From a virus: a stretch of DNA of 64,000 nucleotides. The position numbers and the translations under genes are program-made. The stretch lies in the IMG/VR virus record IMGVR_UViG_3300046804_004738, positions 42,263-106,262 of that record; one strand, 5' to 3'. Below, piece by piece: positions 54,083-63,707 of this stretch (positions are counted from its first letter, which is position 1; each line of letters begins with the position of its first letter). The notes under the pieces are model-generated. The model made no database searches. It was given only the letters and a program-made list of their open reading frames with translations, and was not told the origin of the DNA.

Positions 54083-54451
54083 TTTATTTTTATAATCAGC
54101 AATTGCAGACTTTATAGCATCTTCCGCCAATATTGAACAGTGAATTTTGACCGGCGGTAAAGCCAACTCTTCCGCAATTTCAGAGTTCTTAATTTCATTA
54201 GCTTCCTGTAAAGTTTTGCCTTTAAGCCATGTCGTGACGAGCGAACTACTAGCAATCGCCGAACCACACCCATATGTTTTAAATTTTGCGTCGGTGATAA
54301 TCTCATCTTCTACCTTTATCTGTAATTGAAGAACATCTCCACAAGCAGGTGCTCCTACAAGCCCTGTACCTACTGATGGATCATTTTTATCAAGCTTACC
54401 TACATTTCTAGGATTTTCATAATGATCTAAAACATTACCTGAATATGCCAT
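54062..54451 (-). CDS. iscU: Fe-S cluster scaffold protein IscU
   Basis: 129 residues, full length. The ligands Cys37, Asp39, Cys62, His104 and Cys105 sit in GAPACGDVLQLQ, YGCGSAIASSS and VKIHCSILAEDAI. The chaperone-recognition motif LPPVK (98-102) is intact. IscU assembles [2Fe-2S]/[4Fe-4S] clusters with the IscS desulfurase of the host. Together with the A-type carrier at 5634 and the canonical DnaK at 30747 it suggests a phage Fe-S supply line for the radical SAM enzymes. No iscS, hscA or hscB in the window. Confidence 0.94.
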   Translation of the reverse strand: MAYSGNVLDHYENPRNVGKLDKNDPSVGTGLVGAPACGDVLQLQIKVEDEIITDAKFKTYGCGSAIASSSLVTTWLKGKTLQEANEIKNSEIAEELALPPVKIHCSILAEDAIKSAIADYKNKLSRTNN

Positions 54452-54471
54452 ATATTACCCTCCAATCGTAT

Positions 54472-54975
54472 TTAGTCCGAGGTATCAGCAACAAGCCAAC
54501 CTAATTTAAATAAATCTTCTTTTACTTCATCAGTAACGTCACCTTCTCCAACATAAAGACTAGTAAGCTCACCATCATCGTGTCTTATGCCACTACAATA
54601 CCAATCAAGATAATCGCCTTCTCCAGTCAAATCAGCAACAATACCACCTGCATATCTCCAAGTGCAACTCCAATATTCCTCTTTCAAGATCGGCATCACA
54701 TCATTTTTTATGAACTCATTGTTGCACAATGCTGCATAAATGTTTTGAGCATATGCACGGTTTTTACATTTTTCTACTATAAATTCACTTGTACGCAAAT
54801 CATATTCTAGATTATTTTTTTGCCATTCTGGATCATTTTCCTGTTTTAATTTATCATCCTCAAAATTTAAATAAAAATCTCTGAGGGCATCGTAATTCTC
54901 CGAATCTTTATTCAATCTCTCTATCCGTTTTTGAACAGTTTTGGCTCTATCTTTACTTATTGCTAACTTCTTCAT
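54472..54975 (-). CDS. Conserved phage protein of unknown function
   Basis: 167 residues. A helical N-terminus is followed by NRAYAQNIYAALCNNEFIKN, DVMPILKEEYWSCTWRYAGG and IVADLTGEGDYLDWYCSGIR, a pattern very common in aquatic myoviruses; function unknown. Overlaps the DUF2452-like gene by 23 bases. Confidence 0.75.
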   Translation of the reverse strand: MKKLAISKDRAKTVQKRIERLNKDSENYDALRDFYLNFEDDKLKQENDPEWQKNNLEYDLRTSEFIVEKCKNRAYAQNIYAALCNNEFIKNDVMPILKEEYWSCTWRYAGGIVADLTGEGDYLDWYCSGIRHDDGELTSLYVGEGDVTDEVKEDLFKLGWLVADTSD

Positions 54976-55390
54976 CTATAACCTCCATCCATGTGTAATC
55001 ACCTAACCATTTTACTCTTGCAATATATTCTATATGGTCGGGCGCACCTGTTGTCCATTCATTTGGGCCAGTATGTAATAATACATGTTTTTGCTGTTTA
55101 AAGTCAAATCCTAAATGATAAATTTGGTTATGATAAACTTGAAATTGGTACTCACATTTATGAACCATATCTGTAATGTCCAATCTACGTCTTAATTGTT
55201 CTGCTTGTTTTTGTAATACACGAACCATTTCCATAATGCGTTCGTATTCCTGCTGCGCATGTAACCGCGCAACATTAATCATAATATCTTTTTGTTTTTC
55301 AACTGGTACAAGTTCAAACTTCGGAGCCCCAATTTCCATTGGGTAAGTTAAACTATAATGTTTATCGGGGTCCGAAGGTTTTAATTTCAT
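54953..55390 (-). CDS. DUF2452-like conserved protein
   Basis: 145 residues. YSLTYPMEIGAPKFELVPVE, a coiled section (RIMEMVRVLQKQAEQLRRRL) and HLGFDFKQQKHVLLHTGPNEW followed by YIARVKWLGDYTWMEV. The YPMxxGAPKxxxV start and barrel-like end match DUF2452, which also has eukaryotic members. Function unknown. Confidence 0.75.
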   Translation of the reverse strand: MKLKPSDPDKHYSLTYPMEIGAPKFELVPVEKQKDIMINVARLHAQQEYERIMEMVRVLQKQAEQLRRRLDITDMVHKCEYQFQVYHNQIYHLGFDFKQQKHVLLHTGPNEWTTGAPDHIEYIARVKWLGDYTWMEVIDEEVSNK

Positions 55391-55391
55391 G

Positions 55392-56036
55392 TTAAATTTT
55401 TGCTAAAACTTGTTGTTTTTGTGGTTTCTTTCTGGGTTTTTCATAAAAAATATGATTTCCAATTTGTGCTACCTTTCTGTAAGGCCACATTGGATTTACC
55501 CATAAGTTGTGAAAGAATAAAACTGTGCTTGGAACTACATCTTTATATGAATCATAGGCTAATACATTATATGCGATTCTTTCACTTTGTTTGTATCTTG
55601 GATCGTTGGGGTTCACTGGTCTGCGATCACTTTCGCATACCCAACTAAATTGACACAATTTAACTCTTTTCATTTGGTTGTCACTATATTCAGTATCAGT
55701 TTCTACAGGTACCATTATATGAGAAACTTGATAAATTACTGAACAAGGATTTGGCGCGAACCCGTGTTTAACACGATTCATTACAACTCTAGCAACAGCC
55801 TGTTTACCTTTTTCGGGTTCGCTGCCTGCTTCGTAATAAATATTGGTTGCCAAACATTTTAATTGTTTATGATCAACTGGTTTTGGTTGAGGTTTTACTT
55901 CTGCTACGACTTGTTCTTCCTCCTCTATAAAAAACAATTCATCATTAGCAATTACCAAAACTGCAGAGAAAAAGATTACTACTCCTGCTATAATATTTTC
56001 AACACGTGTGTCACGTAGAAATGTTATTAATTTCAT
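55392..56036 (-). CDS. SleB-type cell-wall hydrolase (endolysin candidate)
   Basis: 214 residues. N-terminal membrane/signal-anchor segment (IIAGVVIFFSAVLVIA), Glu/Pro-rich linker, then the Hydrolase_2 domain: LATNIYYEAGSEPEKGKQAV, ARVVMNRVKHGF, CQFSWVC, TVLFFHNLWVNP and IGNHIFYE. SleB-type enzymes are lytic transglycosylases. The anchor suggests SAR-endolysin style export; it is the best lysis candidate in the window, with its own promoter at 56057. Confidence 0.9.
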   Translation of the reverse strand: MKLITFLRDTRVENIIAGVVIFFSAVLVIANDELFFIEEEEQVVAEVKPQPKPVDHKQLKCLATNIYYEAGSEPEKGKQAVARVVMNRVKHGFAPNPCSVIYQVSHIMVPVETDTEYSDNQMKRVKLCQFSWVCESDRRPVNPNDPRYKQSERIAYNVLAYDSYKDVVPSTVLFFHNLWVNPMWPYRKVAQIGNHIFYEKPRKKPQKQQVLAKI

Positions 56037-56056
56037 AATTTTCCTTTCCGAACGAT

Positions 56057-56085
56057 AGTATACACTATGTTCTATTAAAAGACAA
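56057..56085 (-). promoter_or_regulatory. Sigma70-type promoter of the SleB hydrolase
   Basis: TTGTCT (56080-56085), 17-base spacer, TATACT (56057-56062), 20 bases before the ATG. Weaker -35 than the other family members. Confidence 0.6.
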
Positions 56086-56122
56086 GAATTTTGGTTTTAA
56101 CTTTTTAAGTTAAGATCAACAT

Positions 56123-58129
56123 TCAAAGATTGTCCCAGCAGTCACAATTGCAATCTATAACATTTTGCAAAGCTTGACTTGGTGTCGGTATTGGTACTGA
56201 GACAGATGTAGATATATTGAATATATCTATATTGGAGGGAATTAGATCAACTTCTGGTGATCCACCAAAACTACCTGGTACAGTTGTTGCACCTGTTACT
56301 TTTGGTATGTTCCCTATTGAGGATTGTGGTGTTATAGGTTGAGAATTACTTATGTTATTATCAAGTTCTAAACCACACAACCCTAACCTGTTTGCGTTTC
56401 TTATTTCACGCATTAGTGCTATTAAACTAGTTCCTCCTAAAGTTGTAGTATTTGCTAGAGCTTCTAAAACTGCTGCTGATTGATTTGGTGCTGTATCTAG
56501 CGCATACTGATTTATATTATCTACAAACGATATAATTGTATTTGTTGTAGACGTTGCATTAGCTGGAATAGCTGCTGCTCTTCCCGCTAATTCTTTCATT
56601 AAATTTGTTCCTACTTGACTCCAAAGTGTATTTAACTCAGTTGATGCTGTTGTATTTGCGTTTCGTATATTTGTAATTTCTGTATTTGCTTGAGTAATAA
56701 ATGTATTTAAATCAGTATTATATGGACCAGCACCAGAAAGTTTATTAAAAATATTTGTATAAATTGTTGACAGGTTTGTACTTTGTAGTTGTAATATTAA
56801 AGTTTGTATTTTTGAAAAATTATAATTTAAACCTGTCATAGCACCAAAAAAATCTGTTGCTAAATATGTGCCATTTGGTCCAGTTCCTAATGCTATAAAT
56901 GATAGGGAATTGGTAATGCTATTTGGTATGGGGCTACCATTATTATTAGGTAAATTAAGACCAGTGGTGCTTTCTAAATTTGTTACAACCTGTGAAAATT
57001 TCTCTATTTGAGCATTTTTAATATTTTTAATTTGCATCATTGCAACAGAAAATGCTCCACAAGCAGTTTTTATATCATCAGGTAATATTGAAACAAGATA
57101 GTCCCCGTAATTAAAAACTTTTATATTTGGGTTTACACTTGTTTGTGTATAAATTGGATAATAAACTTTACTATTAGCAGCCGATGATGTTGTATTGTAT
57201 CTAGGAACGGTTAAACTAGAATAGCTATTCGGAAATAATTTAATTGGATTTAATAAATCAGCTAAAGAGTTTAGATTTTTCGTCTGTACATTTATTGGTA
57301 TTAAAATATCAGTTAAATCTATTCCTACAACTAACTTAAACGCATTATAAATTTTCTTTTCTTGCGAACGTGATATTTCACCACCGTTTAAAAAATTATT
57401 TACTTCTGTTGTTGTTAATTCGCTATACAATAAAGCATATGATAATGCCTGTGTAATGGCATTATTTTTTTGTAATGTTTTAAGTAAGACGCTTGGCAAA
57501 CCAAAAGTGTCGATGTATAATAAATCTATTGCTCTGCCTAAATTTATTAAATCTTGTCCCCAATATAATGTTGATTCGTTTACTCCCGTTATATCAGATG
57601 TAATCAAATCATTCATGTTACTATAAACTCCTTGTAAATAACCAACGCTATTTGCAATGGAATTAATTGTAGGATTAATACTATCTCTAAAAGACATAGC
57701 TGTAATAAAACTTAAACAAAAATCCTGATAATTTCCTATACCTGTAACAAATTCGTTATTAGCCTGCAATGCAGGAAATCTAATAAATCCATAACGAGCC
57801 AATGAATTAGAAACAGTACCTGTGTATGTTGCAGGTTTAGAATTGCCCAATGCAGGAATAGTAGAACTTCCTATTGAGATTAATGCATCATATGTGGCTT
57901 GACTAACATCATTTACACCAACACCTATTTTTCCAAAAGCTAGATTTATTGAATCTATTAATCTATTAAGTACTGTAGTTGACCCTATAGTTCCCTTACT
58001 GTAATTAGATTCAGAGGTGCTAGATCCCATAAATCCAGCTGCGGTGGTGTTTATAGACAAACCAGAGCTTGAAAGAAGTTGAGAAAGTAAGTTAATGCTA
58101 TTTGGTGTTTGTAAACCTTGTAAACTCAT
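56123..58129 (-). CDS. Large virion structural protein next to the PAAR tip
   Basis: 668 residues from ATG 58129 (overlaps the PAAR stop as ATGA). Ser/Asn/Thr-rich throughout, with helical stretches (TLQKNNAITQALSYALLY, FSVAMMQIKNIKNAQIEKF) and a C-terminus NVIDCNCDCWDNL with three closely spaced cysteines. Probably a baseplate or tail spike component assembled with the PAAR tip; no specific T4 homologue recognised. Confidence 0.7.
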   Translation of the reverse strand: MSLQGLQTPNSINLLSQLLSSSGLSINTTAAGFMGSSTSESNYSKGTIGSTTVLNRLIDSINLAFGKIGVGVNDVSQATYDALISIGSSTIPALGNSKPATYTGTVSNSLARYGFIRFPALQANNEFVTGIGNYQDFCLSFITAMSFRDSINPTINSIANSVGYLQGVYSNMNDLITSDITGVNESTLYWGQDLINLGRAIDLLYIDTFGLPSVLLKTLQKNNAITQALSYALLYSELTTTEVNNFLNGGEISRSQEKKIYNAFKLVVGIDLTDILIPINVQTKNLNSLADLLNPIKLFPNSYSSLTVPRYNTTSSAANSKVYYPIYTQTSVNPNIKVFNYGDYLVSILPDDIKTACGAFSVAMMQIKNIKNAQIEKFSQVVTNLESTTGLNLPNNNGSPIPNSITNSLSFIALGTGPNGTYLATDFFGAMTGLNYNFSKIQTLILQLQSTNLSTIYTNIFNKLSGAGPYNTDLNTFITQANTEITNIRNANTTASTELNTLWSQVGTNLMKELAGRAAAIPANATSTTNTIISFVDNINQYALDTAPNQSAAVLEALANTTTLGGTSLIALMREIRNANRLGLCGLELDNNISNSQPITPQSSIGNIPKVTGATTVPGSFGGSPEVDLIPSNIDIFNISTSVSVPIPTPSQALQNVIDCNCDCWDNL

Positions 58130-58407
58130 GGGCAAAATATGTCAGGACTGCCTTGAACTATACTATGTCCGCAGCTATTTCCTGAACCAACTCTTAACAC
58201 TGGACTACCTTCTGCAAAAACTGTTGGACTTCCGTCTGTAGTTGTCGCAGCCGCATGTGGCGGGTGAGGTGTACCAAATGGTGCGTGTGGAGTTATTTGA
58301 CTTACGTGCAAGCCAACTGGAATTCCATTCGCAAATACTGTTCCAGCGCCACGCATTATTGCGCCTCCTGGTTGATCAGTATCCCCTTTTCTACTAAGTT
58401 GTGGCAT
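58126..58407 (-). CDS. PAAR-motif tail spike tip protein (gp5.4-like)
   Basis: 93 residues. The order GDTDQPGGAIMRGAGTVFAN, GIPVGLHVSQITPHAPFG, SPTVFAEGSPVLRVGSGNSC and a final QGSPDIFCP is the PAAR conical fold: Pro-Ala-Ala-Arg-like repeats with His/Cys binding a metal at the apex. It sharpens the membrane-piercing spike. Confidence 0.93.
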   Translation of the reverse strand: MPQLSRKGDTDQPGGAIMRGAGTVFANGIPVGLHVSQITPHAPFGTPHPPHAAATTTDGSPTVFAEGSPVLRVGSGNSCGHSIVQGSPDIFCP

Positions 58408-58409
58408 CC

Positions 58410-58709
58410 TTATCCTAATATAATTTGCTTCTCTGGTACAGTAATACCGGTAGTAGCTTCGATATACTTTACCTTCACTTGTTCATTAGTGTCCGCTACA
58501 ATTGCGACACTATTAATATTTAGTCTAAAAACTCCGTTCATATCTGTAGTAAATAAACTTGGAACCATAGTAATGCCCTTTTGGCTAGGAGCAATGCTTA
58601 CAGGTTCGCTTATTTCCACTGTTTTATCAATTATGTTTACTACTTTTGCTACTAGTTCTTCGCCGCTATTCAATTTAAATGAATATACTTCATTAATTTC
58701 TAAATTCAT
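58410..58709 (-). CDS. Sm/Hfq-like barrel protein
   Basis: 99 residues. VYSFKLNSGEELVAKVVNII then KTVEISEPVSIAPSQKGI form the N-terminal half of an Sm-like barrel, and the rest is a beta tail (KVKYIEATTGITVPEKQII). A family widespread in T4-like marine phages next to PAAR or baseplate genes. RNA binding is possible but not shown. Confidence 0.7.
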   Translation of the reverse strand: MNLEINEVYSFKLNSGEELVAKVVNIIDKTVEISEPVSIAPSQKGITMVPSLFTTDMNGVFRLNINSVAIVADTNEQVKVKYIEATTGITVPEKQIILG

Positions 58710-58711
58710 GT

Positions 58712-58936
58712 TTATCCCATTAATTTTCTATGTAATTCTGTGTATCCGCCTATTAATTCTTCATCAATAAAAATTTGCGGTACTGTACGTGCATTAGGTA
58801 CAGCTTCCATTAATTGTTCCTTTGTATAATCTTTATTGATATTTCTTTCTTCAAATTCAATCCCTTTAAGCTTTAATAAAGCTTTTGCTTTATCGCAAAA
58901 AGGACACATGTCCTTACTCCAAACAATTGCTTTCAT
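58712..58936 (-). CDS. Glutaredoxin
   Basis: 74 residues. CPFC active site at 11-14, TVPQIFIDEELIG with cis-Pro, and GGYTEL for glutathione binding. Placed beside nrdB-aceA-nrdA, it most likely re-reduces ribonucleotide reductase, as T4 NrdC does. Confidence 0.95.
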   Translation of the reverse strand: MKAIVWSKDMCPFCDKAKALLKLKGIEFEERNINKDYTKEQLMEAVPNARTVPQIFIDEELIGGYTELHRKLMG

Positions 58937-58945
58937 TTTTTTCCT

Positions 58946-60046
58946 TTATAAATCTGGTAATGCTTCGTAATCAACTGTGTCACTCATAACACCAATGACA
59001 TAGTTGGTACTTTCATTTTCTTGTAGTGCTGTTTGCTTTTTATTGATATTCACATGCTTATTGAACCATGGAATAGGACTTGTCTTTGGATGATTTTCCT
59101 GATACTTTATTCCAATATCTTTAAGTCTATTAAATGCAGTCCAGTCTACAAAATCTTTAAGTATATCTGCATTTAGTCCTATTACTACACCCTTACTAAA
59201 AAGATAGTCAGCCCATAATTTTTCTTCGTTGATTACTTCCATATACATTTCATATACTTCACGTTCACAGGTTTGTTTTGCTCTTGCAAATCTAGGATCG
59301 TCTTTAACTACTTGATTAATTAAATATGCTGTCCATTCTGTGTGTAATAACTCATCTTGTAAAATTAAACTGATGATATTACCGTTACCTATATAGATTC
59401 TATTCTCTACCATAGCAAGACTTGTTGCAAAACTAACCATAAAACGTAATGCTTCTAGTGCATAGCTTGCATTTAATGCTAACCATATAGCATTAATGTG
59501 ATCAGATTCATCGACATGAACCCCTGCTTCTTTTGAGCAATTCATTTGATGTAGTTTTTCGTAGTAACGACCTACATTTGCAGCCATATCTATGATCTCT
59601 TTTGTTTCATGTATCTTATTAAATTCTTCTTTTGGTACACCATAAACATTGCGAATAATATGACTATAGGATTTACTATGAATATTAGTTTCAAAGAAGC
59701 TCCAATTATTCACTAGTGCTTCTAGTTCTGGAATACTAATTACAGGACTAAACACCTGACTAGGTGCACGACCTTGAATACTGTCTAATGCCGTCTGTCT
59801 TAGTAAGTTGCTTGTGAATATATGTTTTACTGCTTCACTCGCATCTTTGTGGTCTATCTTATCTTTTGTAAGTGTAATTTCTTCTGGTACCCAAAAGAAA
59901 CCACGTGCAGTTTCTTCGTACTTTGCAATTTTAGGATATTTAACTTCTTCAAATCTTTGTACTGTTACAGGACCTTCTGGATCTAAAAACATAGTGCGTT
60001 TCAGATAATTTGTCTGTTTTGTTAGATTATATTGTGCTTTGCTCAT
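58946..60046 (-). CDS. nrdB: Class I ribonucleotide reductase small subunit
   Basis: 366 residues from ATG 60046. Helical diiron protein: NNWSFFETNIHSKSYSHIIR includes the radical Tyr region, LNASYALEALRFMVSFA and ISLILQDELLHTEWTAYLIN the second ligand set. C-terminus VDYEALPDL fits the tail that docks into NrdA. Generates the tyrosyl radical for dNTP synthesis. Starts directly after the aceA stop. Confidence 0.95.
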   Translation of the reverse strand: MSKAQYNLTKQTNYLKRTMFLDPEGPVTVQRFEEVKYPKIAKYEETARGFFWVPEEITLTKDKIDHKDASEAVKHIFTSNLLRQTALDSIQGRAPSQVFSPVISIPELEALVNNWSFFETNIHSKSYSHIIRNVYGVPKEEFNKIHETKEIIDMAANVGRYYEKLHQMNCSKEAGVHVDESDHINAIWLALNASYALEALRFMVSFATSLAMVENRIYIGNGNIISLILQDELLHTEWTAYLINQVVKDDPRFARAKQTCEREVYEMYMEVINEEKLWADYLFSKGVVIGLNADILKDFVDWTAFNRLKDIGIKYQENHPKTSPIPWFNKHVNINKKQTALQENESTNYVIGVMSDTVDYEALPDL

Positions 60047-60047
60047 G

Positions 60048-61253
60048 TTAAAATTGATCGTGTTCTGTTGATGTTTTATTTGCCACAGTTGATGTTGCTC
60101 CAACCGCTTCGCTAATTATATCAAAATAGCTAACGCCAACTTCACGTTGGTGTTTAACTGTAGTGAACCCTTTTTCTTGTGCATCAAATTCACGTTGTTG
60201 CATTTCGCTATAACCAGCCATTCCTCTTTCTTTGTATGCCTCTGCTAATTCAAATGTAGCAAGGTTAACACAGTGAAATCCCGCAAGTGTAATGAATTGG
60301 AACTTATACCCCAATTCTCCTAATTCACGCTGGAACGTTTCGCATTCTTCTTCGCTTAAAAATTTACGCCAGTTGAAACTTGGACTGCAATTGTATGCAA
60401 GCATTTGGTTTGGATAAACAGCATGTATTGCGTCTGCAAATTTCTTAGCTTGTTTTATATCAGGTGTAGAAGTTTCAAACCACAATAAATCTGCAAAAGG
60501 AGCATAGGCAAGGCCGCGTCTAATACAAGCATCAATTCCATTTCTAAATTTATAGAACCCTTCTTCTGTTCTTTCATTAATAATAAACTCCTTATCTAAA
60601 GGATCATGATCGCTTGTTATTAGTGTAGCGGCTTCCGCATCTGTTCTTGCCATAATTACAGTGTCTACACCTGCAACGTCTGCTGCCAGTCTTGCTGCAT
60701 TAAGTGTGCGTATCATTTGACTTGTTGGTACTAAAACTTTACCACCAAGATGTCCGCATTTCTTTTCGCTTGCTAATTGATCTTCAAAGTGTACTCCTGC
60801 TGCTCCTGCTTCAATCATATGTGTCATTAACTCATATGCATTTAATGCACCACCAAAGCCTGCTTCTGCGTCAGCAACGATAGGAAGGAAGTAATCTGTA
60901 TCAGTCTTACCTTCACTGTAATCAATTTGATCTGCTCTACGAAAACTATTATTAATACCTTTTACTACTTTTGGTACACTATCAACTGGATATAAACTTT
61001 GATCTGGGTAAGTAGTATTCGCTGTGTTGTTGGCTGCTGCAACCTGCCATCCACTCAAGTAGATTGCTTTTAATCCTGCTTTTGCATGTTGCACTGCCAT
61101 TTGACCATTATACGCACCTAACGTGTTTATATAGGGTTCAGTTGATAGTAAATATCTTAATTTTTCTGCACCTAGTTTTGCTAATGTATGTTCAATTTGT
61201 ATAGTGCCCTGCAATTTTTTAACTGTGTCTTGTGTGTAATTTCGCTTAGTCAT
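60048..61253 (-). CDS. aceA: Isocitrate lyase
   Basis: 401 residues. The isocitrate lyase signature K-K-C-G-H is complete at 164-168 ([20 protein letters not shown], Cys166 catalytic). Also present are [57 protein letters not shown] and [15 protein letters not shown]; the end STEHDQF matches bacterial AceA ends. It splits isocitrate into glyoxylate and succinate (glyoxylate shunt, bypassing two CO2-releasing steps). No malate synthase is seen. It lies 1 base from nrdB and 9 from nrdA, so all three are in one transcript. Confidence 0.97.
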   Translation of the reverse strand: MTKRNYTQDTVKKLQGTIQIEHTLAKLGAEKLRYLLSTEPYINTLGAYNGQMAVQHAKAGLKAIYLSGWQVAAANNTANTTYPDQSLYPVDSVPKVVKGINNSFRRADQIDYSEGKTDTDYFLPIVADAEAGFGGALNAYELMTHMIEAGAAGVHFEDQLASEKKCGHLGGKVLVPTSQMIRTLNAARLAADVAGVDTVIMARTDAEAATLITSDHDPLDKEFIINERTEEGFYKFRNGIDACIRRGLAYAPFADLLWFETSTPDIKQAKKFADAIHAVYPNQMLAYNCSPSFNWRKFLSEEECETFQRELGELGYKFQFITLAGFHCVNLATFELAEAYKERGMAGYSEMQQREFDAQEKGFTTVKHQREVGVSYFDIISEAVGATSTVANKTSTEHDQF

Positions 61254-61262
61254 AAATTCTCC

Positions 61263-63584
61263 TTAAAGAACGCAAGCTTCACATGCTTCTTCATCCTCTA
61301 GTGGTTCTAGTTTTGTAAACTCAATAATGTTATCTTCTTTTAATCCTGCTTTTGCTCCCATTTTATTAATTAGACTATAATAAATGGTTTTTAATCCCCA
61401 CTTGTAAGCAAGCATGAGATTCTTTGCAATTAATGTAGCACTAACTTTACCTTCTGGAAAGAATGCAGGATTATAAAAGGTATTTGTACTTATGCTCTGA
61501 TCAATATAAGCGGCTAGTACTGCGCTAGTTTTTAAATAGTCAACACAATCATGCTGTTCCCACATTAACTGATAACGATTTTTTAATCTCTTATAATCTG
61601 GCACCACTTGAACAAAACTCCCAGCTTTACTTTCTTTGACACTAATAAGTTCCATTGGCAGTTCAATACCGTTTGTACTATTCAATACTACACTACTACT
61701 TTCTACTGGTGCAATAGCCATTAATGTGGCATTACGTATTCCATATTTTTTCAACTTTTCACGCAAAGTTTCCCAATCCATGCTAGGACTGAAATCTGTT
61801 AATTCATTCACACCCTCTGCTCTACGCTCCCATGGGAAAGTGCCCTTACCATAATAAGTGCGAGAACTATTTTTACATGAACCACGTTCTTGTGCCAATT
61901 CAACACTCATTTCCGTTAGATAATATGCTTGATGCTCCATCCAACGTTTAACTTCTGCTAGTCCATCAGGCGTCCCATAACGCAAATGCCTTTTAGCATG
62001 CCAATAGGCAAGATTAGTAATACCAACACCCAATGGTTCAAAATCTTCATTAGCCAATTTACTTTGTACACTTAAGAAATCCTGATAGCTTAGGAGATTG
62101 CTTAGACTGCGCACAAGTACTCTACAGGCTTTTCGCATGTCTTGTGGATTTCTAAATGCACCCCAATTAATACTACCTAATGTGCAGAGAGCGATACGAC
62201 CCTTTTCATCTTCTATTCTCTGAAATGGTTTCGTAGGTAGTAATATTTCTTGGCAAAGATTGCTTTGATAAATTGGATCAACTTTAGTATCAAAAGGCCC
62301 TTGATTAATTACATTATCAATGTTTACCAAATAGATACGACCCGTATCTGTTCTTTCCTTCAAGATACCATTTTTGAATATTTCAGTTGCTGGTAAAACT
62401 TTCTTGCGCAAACCTTTTTTGTTTTCATACAATGTATATAGACGTTCAAATTCTTCGGTGTCACTATAAAATGCTTCATATAAATCAGGAACTTCATGTG
62501 GATCAAACAATGTTATATTTTCATTTTTCTTATAACGATTCCAAAACATTTTATTTACGACAACACTATAATCCATTTGACGAACACGTGTTTCTTCCGT
62601 TCCTTGATTATTTTTCAGTACAATCAAATCTTCAAATTGATAATGCCATATCGGGAAAGTCACTGTACAGCTTGCATTGCGAACACCTCCTTGCGAACAA
62701 GAACGTAAATCACCAAACCATTTCTTTAAGAATGGAATCATACCTGTGTGTTTGATTTCCCCGTTGCGTATGGGCGCACCAAGTGGTCTAATGCGACCAA
62801 TCTCTAATCCTATGCCAGCACGTTTGCTAGCATATTTTGCCATCATTTCACCAGCAGCAAAAATTGAATCAAGAGTATCGTCACTACTAATAAGCACACA
62901 ACTACTAAATTGTTTTGTAGTTGTGCCAAGGCCTGCCAAGACAGGCGTTGCCAATGTAAAATGCCCGTCACTAGCACATTCATAATATTCTTTAACATAT
63001 TTTAGTCTCTTTTCCTTAGGTTCGTTGTGAAAAGCAGTAGCGGCAGCTATAGCATAACGCACCTGCGGTGTTTCAAAAATCTGCCCTGTAGCACGATTTT
63101 GAACAAGATATTTTTCTGCTAATTGAGCAATAGCAGCATAGGTATAATTTTCATCCTTGCTATGATCGATGAACAAATCGATTATGTCCCATTCTTCTTT
63201 GGTATACCATTTAAGTAATTCACTAGTATACATCCCATTTTCTATGTTTTTCACTACGATATCGTAGAGTGAAGGCGGAGTGTATTCTCCATAAACTTCT
63301 TTACGTAACATAGAGACTTTTTGACGACCTGCAACATATTGATAATTTACATCGTTTATGTCAGTGTTTTCACTTTCATCAATAAGATCAACCATTGCCT
63401 TTAGCAATAATTCATCTATTGTTTTTGTGCTTATACCATCGTGAAGTTGTATTTGTGCTTTGATTTCTATCATACTAGGGCTTACATTATCTATACCCTT
63501 GCACCCGTATGCGACTTGTCTTTGAATTTTGCTTATGTCTAGGGGAACAGATTCCCCATTTCTTTTAATTACGTGTATATCCAT
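61263..63584 (-). CDS. nrdA: Class I ribonucleotide reductase large subunit
   Basis: 773 residues. N-terminal ATP-cone (VIKRNGESVPLDISKIQRQV). Catalytic residues: SSCVLISSDD (first Cys), NLCQEILLP (Asn-x-Cys-x-Glu), IALCTLGSINWG (second Cys), KTIYYSLINKMG (radical-transfer Tyr pair) and the C-terminal CEACVL redox pair. Reduces NDPs to dNDPs for phage DNA synthesis. First gene of the nrdA-aceA-nrdB-grx unit. Confidence 0.97.
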   Translation of the reverse strand: MDIHVIKRNGESVPLDISKIQRQVAYGCKGIDNVSPSMIEIKAQIQLHDGISTKTIDELLLKAMVDLIDESENTDINDVNYQYVAGRQKVSMLRKEVYGEYTPPSLYDIVVKNIENGMYTSELLKWYTKEEWDIIDLFIDHSKDENYTYAAIAQLAEKYLVQNRATGQIFETPQVRYAIAAATAFHNEPKEKRLKYVKEYYECASDGHFTLATPVLAGLGTTTKQFSSCVLISSDDTLDSIFAAGEMMAKYASKRAGIGLEIGRIRPLGAPIRNGEIKHTGMIPFLKKWFGDLRSCSQGGVRNASCTVTFPIWHYQFEDLIVLKNNQGTEETRVRQMDYSVVVNKMFWNRYKKNENITLFDPHEVPDLYEAFYSDTEEFERLYTLYENKKGLRKKVLPATEIFKNGILKERTDTGRIYLVNIDNVINQGPFDTKVDPIYQSNLCQEILLPTKPFQRIEDEKGRIALCTLGSINWGAFRNPQDMRKACRVLVRSLSNLLSYQDFLSVQSKLANEDFEPLGVGITNLAYWHAKRHLRYGTPDGLAEVKRWMEHQAYYLTEMSVELAQERGSCKNSSRTYYGKGTFPWERRAEGVNELTDFSPSMDWETLREKLKKYGIRNATLMAIAPVESSSVVLNSTNGIELPMELISVKESKAGSFVQVVPDYKRLKNRYQLMWEQHDCVDYLKTSAVLAAYIDQSISTNTFYNPAFFPEGKVSATLIAKNLMLAYKWGLKTIYYSLINKMGAKAGLKEDNIIEFTKLEPLEDEEACEACVL

Positions 63585-63707
63585 TTATGTGCCTATTATT
63601 GTTATTTGAATTGTATTTTTGAAGTGATTAGATATTTAACTATACGGTACTAATTAACTACATATATATTTTGCGTATCACCCTAGACTACAACTTTTTT
63701 ATCTAAT

